From assembly GCF_015475875.1 (NCBI RefSeq), contig NZ_JADKYM010000005.1:121067-185066 (forward strand): DNA of 64,000 nucleotides, written 5' to 3'. Made by a program: the position numbers and the translations under genes. This document shows positions 25,007-35,512 of this stretch, piece after piece. The first letter of the stretch is position 1. Every line of letters starts with the position of its first letter. The DNA comes from Sphingopyxis solisilvae. Its GTDB lineage: Bacteria; Pseudomonadota; Alphaproteobacteria; Sphingomonadales; Sphingomonadaceae. Below the pieces are notes generated by a model. It was not told where the DNA came from. It searched no databases and saw only the letters and a program-made list of their open reading frames with translations.

Positions 25007-25426
25007 ATGCACAGCAGCAGCTTGATCCGGCATTTGACGCAGCAACCGCTGATCCGCGACCTTTCGGTCGAGGCGGCGCAGGCGGTGCTCGCGCTGCGCT
25101 ATTGCATCGCCTGTCGCCGCAGCGGCCGCGATCCGATGCCCGAGCTCGAGCGGCGCTGGGGCAACATCCTGGCGGCGCGGCGCTTCCGGCTGGTCGTAGA
25201 GGCGATCGGCCACAGCTGGCCCGACCCGTTCGCGGTCGCCCCGCCCTGTTGCCCGCAGGCGAGTTTCGACGAGACGCTGCTGGCCAATTTGGTGACCGCC
25301 GCGGCGCACGGCAACCGCGTCCATTTCGACGTGCTGACTGCCGAGATGCTGGGCAGCGACGCGCGCGAGATGATCTTCGTCGCCCTGGAGAATTTCGTTC
25401 GGGCACGGGCGTCGGGACGGGCTTAG
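25007..25426 (+). CDS. unknown protein behind a Fur-like site
   Basis: A 139-residue protein that I do not recognise. It is mainly helical, with no signal peptide or membrane segment. Cys pairs occur as CIACRR near residue 30 and PPCCPQ near 80. The start at 25007 has GGGAGAG about 11 bases upstream. The composition (many Arg, Ala, Leu) and the conserved-looking helices near 40-65 could be DNA- or protein-binding, but nothing shows this directly. The Fur-like site and the bfd-bfr neighbours suggest expression under iron limitation. It converges on the DUF2332 gene, with 34 bases between the stops. Confidence 0.75.
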   Translation: MHSSSLIRHLTQQPLIRDLSVEAAQAVLALRYCIACRRSGRDPMPELERRWGNILAARRFRLVVEAIGHSWPDPFAVAPPCCPQASFDETLLANLVTAAAHGNRVHFDVLTAEMLGSDAREMIFVALENFVRARASGRA

Positions 25427-25460
25427 CCGAGCTTGGCTTTTGGCCAAGATCGAAAAAAAT

Positions 25461-26540
25461 TCACCCCAGCCACTCCACCCACGCGCCATGCGCGTGGGCG
25501 TGCGCCAGTTTCACCGGCGCGCCGCCGCCCGGCCAATGGCGCACCACCAGTTCGTGATGATGCACTGTCCGGTTGGCCTCGAGCGCGATCCACGCCAGCG
25601 GACGCTCCGCGGTGGCGCGCGCGCCTGCGGCCTCGATCGCGGCGGTGACCCGCGCCTGCTGGTCGGCGGGGACATATTGCCAGACGATCGAGTGCATCAG
25701 CACGCGGGTGGTGACTTCGGCCTGCGGGCGCGCCAGTTCGGTTTCGACGAAATCGGCGGCGTTGGCGCGGATCAGGTCCGGGGGCGCTGCGGTGGCCGCG
25801 GCGATCGCCGCCGCCATGCGCTGGAAGCGGACATGATGTTCGGGCCAGATATAGGCTTTCAGCCGCAGCGCCTGCGCCGGATCGGTCAGGTCGACGGGCG
25901 CGACATCGCAGCCTTTCAGGCCCGCAAATTCGATCGCGTGCATCGGCGGATGATTGCCGCGCCAGTCGGGGGTGAAGGCCATTGCGCCGGGCTGCGGCCC
26001 GACATGTACCCCGCCGAGGTCATAATGATAGCGGTCGATCATCAGGTTGATCCCCGCGCTCGACCCGATTTCCAGGCAATCGAAGCGCGGCGGCAAGCCC
26101 TTGTCGGCGAGCCACAGCATCGCGGCGATGAAGTTGGACGAGCGCCCCGCCTCGTTGGTCTGCGGCGGCCCGTCGAGCCACGGAAGCAGCGCCGTTTCGT
26201 GCCGAGCGATGACTCCGGCGACGATCGCGGCATCGTTGATGTCCTCGGCATCGGCATAGATCGGCGCCAGCTCGTGCGCGGTTCCGGCGAGGTGCAGCGC
26301 GTGCAGCCCGCCCGCGGCGCGCAGCGGCAGCGCATCGGCGAGCGGCGCGCCTTCCCACATTGCCATGCGGCGGGCGAATTCGGTTGCGGGCTTGTCGAGC
26401 AGCGAAGCGAGCGCCGCGACGATCCGCGCGGTTACCGGGGCGTTGCTCGACCGGCAATAGGCGACCTGGTTGGCAAATGCGGTCCGCACGGCCCCGGCGC
26501 CGGTCGCGCCCATGTCGACAAACTGGTAACGCTCGCTCAT
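25461..26540 (-). CDS. DUF2332 family protein
   Basis: A 359-residue protein matching DUF2332, a family frequent in sphingomonads and actinobacteria. The visible core is [16 protein letters not shown] near residue 160, which resembles motif I of SAM-dependent methyltransferases. Further on are [12 protein letters not shown] and [13 protein letters not shown]. The C-terminal part is His-rich ([22 protein letters not shown]). The biochemical function is not established. A methyltransferase-like fold is an inference from motif I. It is divergent from hisG with only 38 bases between starts, so promoters must overlap. Confidence 0.8.
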   Translation of the reverse strand: MSERYQFVDMGATGAGAVRTAFANQVAYCRSSNAPVTARIVAALASLLDKPATEFARRMAMWEGAPLADALPLRAAGGLHALHLAGTAHELAPIYADAEDINDAAIVAGVIARHETALLPWLDGPPQTNEAGRSSNFIAAMLWLADKGLPPRFDCLEIGSSAGINLMIDRYHYDLGGVHVGPQPGAMAFTPDWRGNHPPMHAIEFAGLKGCDVAPVDLTDPAQALRLKAYIWPEHHVRFQRMAAAIAAATAAPPDLIRANAADFVETELARPQAEVTTRVLMHSIVWQYVPADQQARVTAAIEAAGARATAERPLAWIALEANRTVHHHELVVRHWPGGGAPVKLAHAHAHGAWVEWLG

Positions 26541-26578
26541 TGCCCTTTCTCCCGCCGCCGCTTAAAGGCACGGCGCTT

Positions 26579-27235
26579 ATGCCCGAACCGATCATCTTTG
26601 CCATCCCCAAGGGACGCATCCTCGACGAGGCGCTGCCGCTGCTGGCGCGCGTGGGGATCGAGCCCGCGGCGGATTTTTTTGACAAGAGCAGCCGCGCGCT
26701 GGTGTTCGCGACCAACCAGCCGCACATCGCGCTGATCCGCGTCCGCGCGTTCGATGTCGCGACGTTCGTGGCGCATGGCGCGGCGCAGCTGGGCATCGTC
26801 GGGTCCGATGTTGTGGACGAGTTCGACTACAGCGAGCTTTATGCGCCGGTCGACCTCGGCATCGGCCACTGCCGGCTGTCGCTGGCGGGGCCGGAGGGCA
26901 GCGCGCCGCCGGGGCCGGGCGAAAGCCATATCCGCGTCGCGACCAAATATCCGTCGACGACGCGGCGCTGGTTTGCAGGCCAGGGCATCCAGGCCGAGTG
27001 CATCAAGCTGAACGGTGCGATGGAAATTGCGCCGAAGCTGGGGCTGGCCTCGCACATCGTCGACCTTGTTTCGACGGGTCGGACGCTGGTCGAAAATGCG
27101 CTCGCCGAACAGAAAATCATCAGCGACGTGTCGGCACGGCTGATCGTCAACCGCGCCGCGTTCAAATTACGCTCGGCCGAAGTTCCGGCGCTGGTCGAGC
27201 GGTTCCGGCAGGCGGTGGGCGATGCGGCGGCTTGA
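26579..27235 (+). CDS. hisG: ATP phosphoribosyltransferase, short form
   Basis: A 218-residue enzyme starting histidine synthesis by joining ATP and PRPP. It opens with [14 protein letters not shown] and has the PRPP-binding region [13 protein letters not shown] near residue 162. It lacks the C-terminal regulatory domain of long HisG. Short-form HisG normally needs HisZ as a regulatory partner; no hisZ is in the window. hisD starts inside its last codons. Confidence 0.95.
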   Translation: MPEPIIFAIPKGRILDEALPLLARVGIEPAADFFDKSSRALVFATNQPHIALIRVRAFDVATFVAHGAAQLGIVGSDVVDEFDYSELYAPVDLGIGHCRLSLAGPEGSAPPGPGESHIRVATKYPSTTRRWFAGQGIQAECIKLNGAMEIAPKLGLASHIVDLVSTGRTLVENALAEQKIISDVSARLIVNRAAFKLRSAEVPALVERFRQAVGDAAA

Positions 27236-28514
27236 CGCCTCCGCGCCCGGCTTTGCGGCCGAGTTCGACGCGCTGGTCAATGATCGGCGCGAGAGCGATT
27301 CCGACGTTTCCGCCGACGTCGCGGCGATCATCGCGCGGGTGAAGGCCGAGGGCGACGCGGCGCTCGCAGAATATACCGCCAACTTTGACAAGTTCGATCT
27401 CGACACGAGCGGCTGGAGTATCTCGAAAGCGGAATGCGCCGCCGCTTATGAAGCGCTGGCACCCGAACTGCGCGACGCGCTCAACCTCGCCGCCGACCGT
27501 ATTCGCGCCTATCACGCTGCGCAACTGCCCGAAGATCGCGACTATCGCGATGCGACGGGCGCGCGGCTCGGCGCGCGGTGGAACGCGGTCGATGCGGCGG
27601 GCGTCTATGTCCCCGGCGGTCGCGCGGCCTATCCCTCGTCGGTGCTGATGAACATCCTGCCTGCCAAGGTGGCGGGGGTGAAGCGCATCGTAATGATGAC
27701 CCCGACGCCGGGCGGCGAGGTCAACCCGGTCGTGATGGCGGCGGCACATATCGGCGAGATCGACGAAATCTGGCGTATCGGCGGGGCGCAGGCGGTTGCG
27801 GCGCTGGCCCATGGCACCGAGCGGATCGCGCCGGTCGACGTCGTTACCGGCCCCGGCAATGCGTGGGTCGCCGAAGCGAAGCGGCAGGTTTATGGCGTCG
27901 TCGGCATCGACATGGTTGCGGGACCGAGCGAAATCGTCGTCGTTGCCGACAACCGCAACTCGCCGCACGTCATCGCCGCCGACCTGCTCAGCCAAGCCGA
28001 GCACGACCCGACGAGCCAGTCGATCCTGTTCACCAACGATGCGGACTTTGCCGATGCCGTTGCGGCGGCGGCGGCGCAGATCATCCCGACGCTGGGCACC
28101 GCGGCGACGATGCAGGCAAGCTGGGCCGACAACGGCGCGGTGATCGTTGTGCCGACGCTCGTCGATGCGATCCCGCTGTGCGACCGGCTCGCGCCCGAAC
28201 ATCTCGAACTCGCGGTCGATCCCGCCGAAGCCGATGCGCTGTTCGCCCAGGTGCGCCACGCGGGCTCGGTCTTCCTTGGGCGCCAGACGCCGGAAGCCAT
28301 CGGCGATTATGTCGCCGGGCCCAACCATGTCCTTCCCACCGGCCGCCGTGCGCGTTTTTCGAGCGGGCTGTCGGTCACCGATTTCATGAAACGCACCAGC
28401 TTCCTCGCTCTCGACGAGGTGAGTCTTGCCGCCATCGGTCCGGCGGCGGTCACGCTTGCCGGTGCCGAGGGGCTTCCCGCCCATGCGCTTAGCGTCCAGA
28501 ATCGTCTGAAGTAG
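27222..28514 (+). CDS. hisD: histidinol dehydrogenase
   Basis: A 430-residue Zn enzyme oxidising histidinol to histidine in two NAD-dependent steps. The signature region is [15 protein letters not shown] near 228-242. [11 protein letters not shown] follows near 260 with conserved Gln and His, and the catalytic Glu-His pair is in LAPEHLEL near 326. The ATG overlaps hisG by 14 bases, indicating translational coupling. Confidence 0.97.
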   Translation: MRRLDASAPGFAAEFDALVNDRRESDSDVSADVAAIIARVKAEGDAALAEYTANFDKFDLDTSGWSISKAECAAAYEALAPELRDALNLAADRIRAYHAAQLPEDRDYRDATGARLGARWNAVDAAGVYVPGGRAAYPSSVLMNILPAKVAGVKRIVMMTPTPGGEVNPVVMAAAHIGEIDEIWRIGGAQAVAALAHGTERIAPVDVVTGPGNAWVAEAKRQVYGVVGIDMVAGPSEIVVVADNRNSPHVIAADLLSQAEHDPTSQSILFTNDADFADAVAAAAAQIIPTLGTAATMQASWADNGAVIVVPTLVDAIPLCDRLAPEHLELAVDPAEADALFAQVRHAGSVFLGRQTPEAIGDYVAGPNHVLPTGRRARFSSGLSVTDFMKRTSFLALDEVSLAAIGPAAVTLAGAEGLPAHALSVQNRLK

Positions 28515-28521
28515 AAAAACC

Positions 28522-28974
28522 ATGAACCAACGCGCCCAGTCCCGTTCCGCCGCCCGCCTTGCCGCCGTGCAGGCGCTCTATCAGCACGAAATGGAAGCAA
28601 CGCCGGTAGCCCAGCTGATCCATGAATTTCACCAGCACCGCATCGGCGCAATCATCGAGGACGCTGAATATGCGGGCGCCGACGTTCCTTTTTTCGACGA
28701 CATCGTAAAGGGCGTGCTGGCGCGCGCCGACGAGATCGACGCCGCGATCGTCGCGCGGCTGGCGAGCGGCTGGACGATGGACCGGCTCGATCGGACGATG
28801 AAGGCGATCCTGCGCGCGGGCGCCTATGAACTGATTGCACGGAGCGATGTGCCGGTCGGCGCGGTGGTCAGCGAATATGTCGATGTCGCGAAGGCATTTT
28901 TCGACGGTCGCGAAGCGGGGTTTGCCAATGGCCTGCTCGACGCGATCGGCAAGGATGTGCGCAAAAACGCCTAG
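28522..28974 (+). CDS. nusB: transcription antitermination factor NusB
   Basis: A 150-residue RNA-binding protein that joins S10 (NusE) on boxA for rRNA antitermination. It begins with the Arg-rich RSAARLAAVQALYQHE and ends with the AFFDGREAGFANGLLDAI segment typical of NusB. It follows hisD by seven bases. The hisD-nusB-thiL order is found in related genomes. Confidence 0.94.
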   Translation: MNQRAQSRSAARLAAVQALYQHEMEATPVAQLIHEFHQHRIGAIIEDAEYAGADVPFFDDIVKGVLARADEIDAAIVARLASGWTMDRLDRTMKAILRAGAYELIARSDVPVGAVVSEYVDVAKAFFDGREAGFANGLLDAIGKDVRKNA

Positions 28975-28977
28975 AAA

Positions 28978-29057
28978 CCGTTCGTGTCGAGCGAAGTCGA
29001 GACACGCCGAAGCCCAGCGCGTTCCAAGCGCGTCTCGACTTCGCTCGACACGAACGG
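28978..29057. repeat. intergenic palindromic repeat, family A copy 2
   Basis: A strong inverted repeat: CCGTTCGTGTCGAGCGAAGT and onward on the left, its complement on the right, and a central GCGCGTTCCAAGCGCG hairpin. It starts three bases after the nusB stop and ends 36 bases before thiL. Confidence 0.9.
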
Positions 29058-29093
29058 AATTAGGGCACATTGTTTTGGGCGAGAGGGTGTCGC

Positions 29094-30023
29094 ATGTCCG
29101 AAACCGATTTCATCACCCGCCTGCGCGCCATTGCGACCGACCCCGCCGCGCGCGGGCTCGCGGACGATGCGGCGGAGTGGGAAGGGCTGGTCCTCACCCA
29201 TGACATGATCGTAGAGGGCATCCACTTCCTTCCCGACGACACGCCGCAGGATGTCGCGTGGAAACTTGTCGCGGTGAACCTGTCGGATCTCGCCGCAAAA
29301 GGCGCGGCGCCAGTCGGAGTGCTCGTCGGCTACAGCCTGGGTGACGACGCGTGGGACGCGGCATTTGTCGAAGGGCTCGATCTGGCGCTGCGCCGCTTTG
29401 GCGTCATCCTGCTCGGCGGTGACACGGTGCGCGTCCCTGCCGGAGCGCCGCGCAGTTTCGGCCTGACCGCGATCGGCCGGGCGCCGCCGGGCGGAGCGCC
29501 GTCGCGCGCCGGGGCCCGGCCCGGCGACCAGCTTTGGGTGACCGGGACGATCGGCAACGCCGGGCTGGGGCTGGCGATGCGGCTGGGGCAGGTCGAGCCG
29601 AATGAAACCTGCCTCGCCGCCTACCGCCGCCCGCAACCGCTCACGACCTTTGGGCAGGCGATCGTGCCGCATGTCCACGCGATGATGGATGTTTCCGACG
29701 GCTTGCTGATCGATGCAGAGCGCATGGCGGGTGCCAGCGGGTGCGAATTGCTCGTCCGGCTGGAGACGGTACCGCTGTCGGCGGCGCTGCTCGCGGTGCG
29801 ACCCGACGTGCTCGACACGCGGCTCGCGGCGGCGAGCGCGGGTGACGATTACCAGCTGCTGTTTGCCGCCGACCCGGGCGAAGGCGAAGCGATTCGCGAA
29901 ATTGCCGCGGGACTGGACGTTGCCGTGACTGCGGTCGGTCATGCGGGGGTCGGGGCCGGGCTGGTGCTGACGCATCACGCGCGGCGCATGGCCCTGCCCG
30001 ATCGACTGGGTTTTACGCATTGA
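29094..30023 (+). CDS. thiL: thiamine-monophosphate kinase
   Basis: A 309-residue PurM-like ATPase that phosphorylates thiamine monophosphate to the active diphosphate. It has DDAAEWEGL near residue 23-31 and HDMIVEGIHF near 37. LGGDTVR near 113 and MMDVSDGLLIDA near 200 are the metal- and ATP-binding segments, and a late SAGDDYQLLF is present. The ATG at 29094 has AGAGGG seven bases before it; the frame runs on to 29070 without support. No TPP riboswitch is seen upstream. Confidence 0.95.
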   Translation: MSETDFITRLRAIATDPAARGLADDAAEWEGLVLTHDMIVEGIHFLPDDTPQDVAWKLVAVNLSDLAAKGAAPVGVLVGYSLGDDAWDAAFVEGLDLALRRFGVILLGGDTVRVPAGAPRSFGLTAIGRAPPGGAPSRAGARPGDQLWVTGTIGNAGLGLAMRLGQVEPNETCLAAYRRPQPLTTFGQAIVPHVHAMMDVSDGLLIDAERMAGASGCELLVRLETVPLSAALLAVRPDVLDTRLAAASAGDDYQLLFAADPGEGEAIREIAAGLDVAVTAVGHAGVGAGLVLTHHARRMALPDRLGFTH

Positions 30024-30203
30024 GGCAGAAGCGTTACAAAAGTGCCGAATAACCGGGCTTGCCCTTGGCTTTCTTTCTTCCCATAACGCGGCGGTCAATT
30101 TGGGGCGGTCGCATCAGGGGAGAGGGCGAACCGGCATCGAAAAGTCGGACGCTCGACGATTTACTCTGCGGTTGCCCTTCTCAATGGGAAGGAAGAGACA
30201 CGC

Positions 30204-32318
30204 ATGAATCCGGTTTTGATCGCGATAGCGTGCGGCCTGTTGGCCGTGCTCTATGGCTTCGTTACCTCCCGGCAGGTGCTCGGCGCCTCGGCCGGTAACG
30301 AAAAGATGCAGGAAATCGCCGGCGCGATCCAGGAAGGCGCCAAGGCCTATCTGGGCCGCCAATATCGGACGATCGCGATCGTCGGCGTCGTTGTCGCCAT
30401 TCTGGTCGGGCTGTTTCTCGGCCCGATCTCGGCAACCGGCTTTGTGATCGGGGCAGTGCTGTCGGGCGTCGCGGGCTATATCGGCATGAACATTTCGGTG
30501 AAAGCCAATGTCCGTACCGCCGCAGCGGCGCAGACGGGCCTTCAGGCCGGTCTGACCATGGCGTTCCGCGCCGGCGCGATCACCGGGATGCTGGTGGCCG
30601 GCCTGGCCCTGCTCGCGATCTCGGTCTTCTTCTGGTATCTGATCGGCCCCGGCGGGTTCACCGTCGGCGGTGAAGACCGCACCGTGGTCGATGCGCTCGT
30701 CGCGCTCGCCTTTGGCGCTTCGCTGATCTCGATCTTCGCGCGTCTTGGTGGTGGCATCTTCACCAAGGCCGCCGACGTCGGCGCCGACCTGGTCGGCAAG
30801 GTCGAGGCAGGGATCCCTGAGGATGATCCGCGCAACCCCGCGGTGATCGCGGACAATGTCGGCGACAATGTCGGCGACTGTGCGGGCATGGCGGCCGACC
30901 TGTTCGAAACCTATGTCGTGACCGTCGGCGCCACGATGGTGCTGATCGCGCTGCTGCTGAAGGGCGCGGGCGATATGTTGCTCCCGCTGATGACGCTGCC
31001 GCTGCTGATGGGCGGGGTGTGCATCATCACGTCGATCATCGGCACCTATTTCGTGCGTCTCGGCAGCGGGACCAACGTCATGGGCGCGATGTACAAGGGT
31101 TTCCTCGTCACCGCGATCCTGTCGATCCCGGCGATCTGGTTCTCGACCCAATATGCGCTGGGCGACATGAATGCGGAGATTGCGGGCACCGGCTTCAACG
31201 GCCGCGCGCTCTTCTATTGTTCGCTCCTCGGACTCGTCATCACCGGGCTGATCATCTGGATCACCGAATATTACACCGGCACCAACTACCGCCCGGTGCG
31301 CAGCATCGCCAAGGCGTCGGAAACGGGCCATGGCACCAATGTGATCCAGGGGCTGGCCATCAGCCTGGAATCGACTGCACTGCCGACGTTGGTGATCTGC
31401 GCCGGCATCATCATCGCCTATCTGCTTGCGGGCATCGTCGGCATCGCCTTTGCCGCCACCGCGATGCTGGCGCTTGCGGGCATGGTCGTCGCGCTCGACG
31501 CTTATGGCCCGGTGACCGACAATGCCGGCGGGATTGCCGAAATGGCGGGGCTGGATGACAGCGTGCGCGAGAAGACCGACCTGCTCGACGCCGTGGGCAA
31601 TACGACCAAGGCGGTGACCAAGGGTTATGCGATCGGTTCGGCAGGCCTCGCGGCATTGGTGCTGTTCGGCACTTATACCGCCGACATCACCGAATATTCG
31701 TCGGTGCTGGGGCTGACCGAGCCGCTGACCTTCTCGCTGTCGTCGCCCTATGTCATCGTCGGGCTGCTGCTCGGTGCGCTGTTGCCCTATCTGTTCGGGG
31801 CAATGGGCATGACGGCCGTGGGCCGCGCGGCGGGTGAGGTCGTCAAGGATGTTCGCGACCAGTTCAAGAACAATCCGGGCATCATGACCTATGAGAGCAA
31901 GCCCGACTATGCGCGCACGGTCGACCTGGTGACGAAGGCGGCGATCAAGGAAATGATCATTCCGTCGCTGCTGCCGGTGCTCGCGCCGATCGTCGTCTAT
32001 TTTGTCATCCGGTCGGTGGCGGGGCAAGCCGCGGCACTCGAGGCACTCGGCGCGCTGTTGCTCGGTGTGATCGTCGGCGGACTGTTCGTCGCCATCTCGA
32101 TGACCTCGGGCGGCGGCGCATGGGACAATGCCAAGAAATATATCGAAGACGGCAACCACGGCGGCAAGGGCAGCGAGGCCCACAAGGCCGCGGTAACCGG
32201 CGACACCGTCGGCGATCCGTACAAGGATACTGCGGGTCCGGCGGTCAACCCGATGATCAAGATCACCAACATCGTGGCGATCCTGCTCCTCGCGGCGCTG
32301 GCGCACGGAGCCGCATAA
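30204..32318 (+). CDS. hppA: membrane-bound proton-pumping pyrophosphatase
   Basis: A 704-residue polytopic protein with about 16 transmembrane helices. It couples pyrophosphate hydrolysis to ion pumping across the inner membrane. Substrate-binding motifs are [11 protein letters not shown] near residue 194-204, [13 protein letters not shown] near 220 and the late [15 protein letters not shown]. Lys in [10 protein letters not shown] near 475 is the marker of the K+-independent H+-PPase subgroup, where K+-dependent enzymes have Ala. AAGGAAGAG precedes the ATG. It stands alone and ends at a good terminator. No clear promoter was found in the 180-base gap after thiL. Confidence 0.96.
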   Translation: MNPVLIAIACGLLAVLYGFVTSRQVLGASAGNEKMQEIAGAIQEGAKAYLGRQYRTIAIVGVVVAILVGLFLGPISATGFVIGAVLSGVAGYIGMNISVKANVRTAAAAQTGLQAGLTMAFRAGAITGMLVAGLALLAISVFFWYLIGPGGFTVGGEDRTVVDALVALAFGASLISIFARLGGGIFTKAADVGADLVGKVEAGIPEDDPRNPAVIADNVGDNVGDCAGMAADLFETYVVTVGATMVLIALLLKGAGDMLLPLMTLPLLMGGVCIITSIIGTYFVRLGSGTNVMGAMYKGFLVTAILSIPAIWFSTQYALGDMNAEIAGTGFNGRALFYCSLLGLVITGLIIWITEYYTGTNYRPVRSIAKASETGHGTNVIQGLAISLESTALPTLVICAGIIIAYLLAGIVGIAFAATAMLALAGMVVALDAYGPVTDNAGGIAEMAGLDDSVREKTDLLDAVGNTTKAVTKGYAIGSAGLAALVLFGTYTADITEYSSVLGLTEPLTFSLSSPYVIVGLLLGALLPYLFGAMGMTAVGRAAGEVVKDVRDQFKNNPGIMTYESKPDYARTVDLVTKAAIKEMIIPSLLPVLAPIVVYFVIRSVAGQAAALEALGALLLGVIVGGLFVAISMTSGGGAWDNAKKYIEDGNHGGKGSEAHKAAVTGDTVGDPYKDTAGPAVNPMIKITNIVAILLLAALAHGAA

Positions 32319-32347
32319 GCTGAGCTGCCCTTGCGGCGAAAATAAAA

Positions 32348-32376
32348 CCCCGCCGGAGCGATCCGGCGGGGCTTTT
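32348..32376 (+). terminator. rho-independent terminator after hppA
   Basis: A perfect ten-pair stem CCCCGCCGGA/TCCGGCGGGG with loop GCGA is followed by a T-rich tract (CTTTTTG). Confidence 0.92.
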
Positions 32377-32518
32377 TGTTGGACTCGGAATATCTGCGGA
32401 GGGGGCGATAGACTCCGCCCCGAACGTCGGGAGACGACGGCGCCATCTGCCAGCGCGCTGGCTTATCGAATAACCACCAAAGCGCTTTCCTCTCGGAAAT
32501 CGGTCGCCAGCGCCCCCC

Positions 32519-35410
32519 CTATTTCCCCGCCTTGTCGCTCACCGCCTTGATAACCAGCGCCTTGTCGTCGACCAGATAACGGCGCGCCAGCGTCTGCAAG
32601 TCCGCGGGGGTTGCGGCTTCGACTTCGGCGATGCCGTTGCGGCTGCGGTCGAGGCGGTCGGCCTGGCTCGTCGCTTCGGCGACATAGTTCAGCCAATAGG
32701 TGTTCTCGCGGCGCGACTTGGTCATCGCCTCAACCAGTGGCCGCCGCGCGCGGTCGAGCAGGTCGGCATCGACGGGGGCGTCGCGCAACTCCCTGACGAT
32801 CGCAAAGATCGCGGCGCGCGTCGTCGCCAGATCCTTGTAATCGACATTGCTGGCCGCGAACAAATGCCCGTAACCCGGAAATTCGTCCGAAAGGCTGGCG
32901 GCGGCGCCGGGGCTGTAGCTTTCACCAAGCCGTTCGCGCAGTTCCTCGGTCAGCTTGAGCTGCATCACCCGCACCAGCAGGTTGAGCCGCATCGCTTCGG
33001 CAAGGTCGCTGTCGTCGCGCGCGGGCCAGTACACCCGGATCTCCGCCTGCTCGGCCGGTCCCTTGTGGATCAGCGTCCGTTCGCTGCGGTCCCTGGCATA
33101 TTCGCGGATACGCGCGTCGGTGCGCGGGTCGAACGCGGCGCGGCGTTCGGGCAGCGCGCCGAAGGTCGCGGCGATGGCGTCGATCGCCGCCTGTTCGTCA
33201 ATGTCGCCGACGACGCCGATTTCGATCGCGCCCTTGGCAAAGCTGTCAGCGATCGCCGGTTTCAATTGTTCCCAGTCGAGCGTCAGCAGCTTGGCGAGCG
33301 GCGGTGTCTGCGCGCGCGGATCGTCATTGGCGAGGATGCCGCCCGCATCGCGGCCGATCACCGCCGCGGGAGTGGCGTCGTTCGCGGCATATTGCTGCGG
33401 CAGGACGCGGCGGATAAGCGCCAGCCCGTCGGCGCGGAAGCCGGGATGGGTCAGATAGGCCGCCATCAGCTTCGCCTGCAGCGCAAAGTCCTCGGGCGAA
33501 GTCAGCGCCGTGCCCCCGAACGCATCGGTCGCATTGCCGAAGCTGGGGCTGACGGTCCGGCCCGCGAGGATCGAGCGCAGGTCATCGAGGCTGTGCGCCT
33601 GAAGCCCGCCCAGCATCAGCGATCCCGCCAGCGACACTTTGGTCGGGTCGTCGCGCGTCGCGAGCAGATTGCCGCCGTCGACGCGCAGCGACAGCATCAC
33701 CCGGTCCTTCTGGAAATCGGTCTTCTTGATGTTGAGCATCACATTATTGGCAAAGCGAACGCGCCGGATGCCGAGATCCTCGATCCGGTCGTCGGCAATG
33801 ATCGTGCCCGGCGTGCCGAAATTGTCATAGGCGAAGGCGGCATTCGCCGCCTCGGCCGGCGGCGCGACCGCGACCTGCGTCGAGGCGCGGAGCGCGGCGA
33901 GGATCGCGTCGGTGCCGCCCTCGATCGGCTTTTTCGCCGACACACGGGCCAACGGCGCGCTGAAGCCCTCCATCCGCTTGCGAAATACCGCGCTTACCGT
34001 AGCGGCGTCGAGCGACGGCGCGACCGCTTCGAACAGCGCTTGCGACGTTTCGGGGCGAACGAACACGAAATCACCCTTGGCGGCATTGACCAGCGCGTCG
34101 GCGAGCGCCTCGCTCCGCCGCGTCGCGACCCCGGCGACCGCATTGCGCAGCGCGGTGCGGCGGGTCGCCAGCTGCTCGTCGACTTCGGCCTGGGTAAAGC
34201 CATGTTCGATCGCGCGGCGTTGTTCCTGTTCGAGCAGCGCCAGCGCCTCGGTCCACGCACCTTCCTTGGCCACGGCGCCTGCCGTGACCTGCTCGAATAT
34301 CTTCCAGCCCGTTGCCTTGCCGAAATAGGCGGACAGGATGGGCGAATCCTCGTCGAGCGCAAGTTTCGCGAGGCGGCGGCTGACGATCGCATCACCGATG
34401 TCCTCGGCCAGCGTGCGGGCGCGCTTGGCCTTGGTATCGGCTTCTTCCTGCCAGGGTTTCAGTGCGCTGACCGTCACCATATCCTGAATGGCGGGATCGA
34501 TGAAGTCGTCGGCCGCCGCGGCGCGGTTGAAATCGACCGTGCCGATGTCGGGATCGGCGCCGGCCGGGCCGCGCCCCGTCCAGTCGGCAAAGCGCGCCTT
34601 GATCTTGGCCTCGACCGCCGCGGGGTCGAAATCCCCGACCATGACCAGTGTCGCGCGCTCGGGGCGGTAATAGCGCTCGTACAGGTCGCGCAGCCGCGCG
34701 GCAGGCGCGGTACGGATCACTTCTTCGGTCCCGACCGGGATGCGGCTCGCGACCTTCATCCCCTGCATCTGAAAATCGAGCTGGTCGATGACGTTGCGGA
34801 GCTGATAGGTGTCGCGCGCGCGCCGTTCGGACAGGATGATCCCGCGTTCGCGGTCGACCGCGGCGGGGTCGATCGTCAGTTCGCTGGCGGTTTCGCGCAT
34901 CAGCATCAGCCCGGTGTCGATCAGATCGTCCGAAGCGTTCGGCAGGTCGAGTTTGTAGATCGTCTCGTCGAACCCGGTCGAGGCGTTGGTGTCGGCGCCG
35001 AACGCCAGCCCCTTGCGTTCGAGCAGCTTGATCATCTCGCCCTCTGGCACATTGGTCGATCCGTTGAATGCCATATGTTCGAGGAAATGGGCGAGGCCGC
35101 GCTGGTCGTCGGCTTCGGCGAAGCTGCCGACGTCGAAACGCATCCGCAGCACGACGCTGTCCTTGGGCGTGCTGTTTTGCAGCAGCGCATATTTCATGCC
35201 GTTGGGCAGGACGCCAAAAACGATGTTCGAGTCGACCGGAACATCGCTGGCAGCGAAATTCCATGCCCTGGCCGCCTCGCTCTGCGGATTGACCGCCGCT
35301 GTTGCGGTCGTGGTCGATGCTTCGCGGGCGTAGGCCGGTGCAGCGATAACGGCGAGAAGGACAAGCGGCGAAAGCGCGGTCGAAGCGCGCCGGACAAAAG
35401 AGCTGGTCAT
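32519..35410 (-). CDS. M16 family zinc metalloprotease (pitrilysin/insulinase type)
   Basis: A 963-residue secreted protein with a signal peptide (MTSSFVRR, hydrophobic core, cut near AYA). It has two M16 halves. The first carries the inverted zinc motif HFLEH at 108-112 and the distal ligand region ERGIILSE near 185. The second half, from about residue 520, has no HXXEH and is the usual inactive half. Such proteins degrade peptides in the periplasm. Start chosen at the ATG at 35410; the frame extends to 35488. About 100 bases separate it from purC on the same strand, and the hppA terminator lies downstream on the other. Confidence 0.92.
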   Translation of the reverse strand: MTSSFVRRASTALSPLVLLAVIAAPAYAREASTTTATAAVNPQSEAARAWNFAASDVPVDSNIVFGVLPNGMKYALLQNSTPKDSVVLRMRFDVGSFAEADDQRGLAHFLEHMAFNGSTNVPEGEMIKLLERKGLAFGADTNASTGFDETIYKLDLPNASDDLIDTGLMLMRETASELTIDPAAVDRERGIILSERRARDTYQLRNVIDQLDFQMQGMKVASRIPVGTEEVIRTAPAARLRDLYERYYRPERATLVMVGDFDPAAVEAKIKARFADWTGRGPAGADPDIGTVDFNRAAAADDFIDPAIQDMVTVSALKPWQEEADTKAKRARTLAEDIGDAIVSRRLAKLALDEDSPILSAYFGKATGWKIFEQVTAGAVAKEGAWTEALALLEQEQRRAIEHGFTQAEVDEQLATRRTALRNAVAGVATRRSEALADALVNAAKGDFVFVRPETSQALFEAVAPSLDAATVSAVFRKRMEGFSAPLARVSAKKPIEGGTDAILAALRASTQVAVAPPAEAANAAFAYDNFGTPGTIIADDRIEDLGIRRVRFANNVMLNIKKTDFQKDRVMLSLRVDGGNLLATRDDPTKVSLAGSLMLGGLQAHSLDDLRSILAGRTVSPSFGNATDAFGGTALTSPEDFALQAKLMAAYLTHPGFRADGLALIRRVLPQQYAANDATPAAVIGRDAGGILANDDPRAQTPPLAKLLTLDWEQLKPAIADSFAKGAIEIGVVGDIDEQAAIDAIAATFGALPERRAAFDPRTDARIREYARDRSERTLIHKGPAEQAEIRVYWPARDDSDLAEAMRLNLLVRVMQLKLTEELRERLGESYSPGAAASLSDEFPGYGHLFAASNVDYKDLATTRAAIFAIVRELRDAPVDADLLDRARRPLVEAMTKSRRENTYWLNYVAEATSQADRLDRSRNGIAEVEAATPADLQTLARRYLVDDKALVIKAVSDKAGK

Positions 35411-35512
35411 ACGGCGGGTTTGGCCACCCCCGCGCTTGCGGTCAAGAACGGGTTCGCCGGGGCAGCCTGTGCCTTCGACCGGCGACATGGCCGACCAACG
35501 GCGACCGCGCGC

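Noticed and set aside
29058..29093. TPP riboswitch before thiL
   Set aside because: Only 36 bases lie between the palindrome and the start codon; no thi-box sequence is seen.
30114..32306. Minus-strand frame of 730 codons opposite hppA
   Set aside because: It is rich in His/Asp/Arg with no membrane or domain pattern, while the plus strand is an intact pyrophosphatase.
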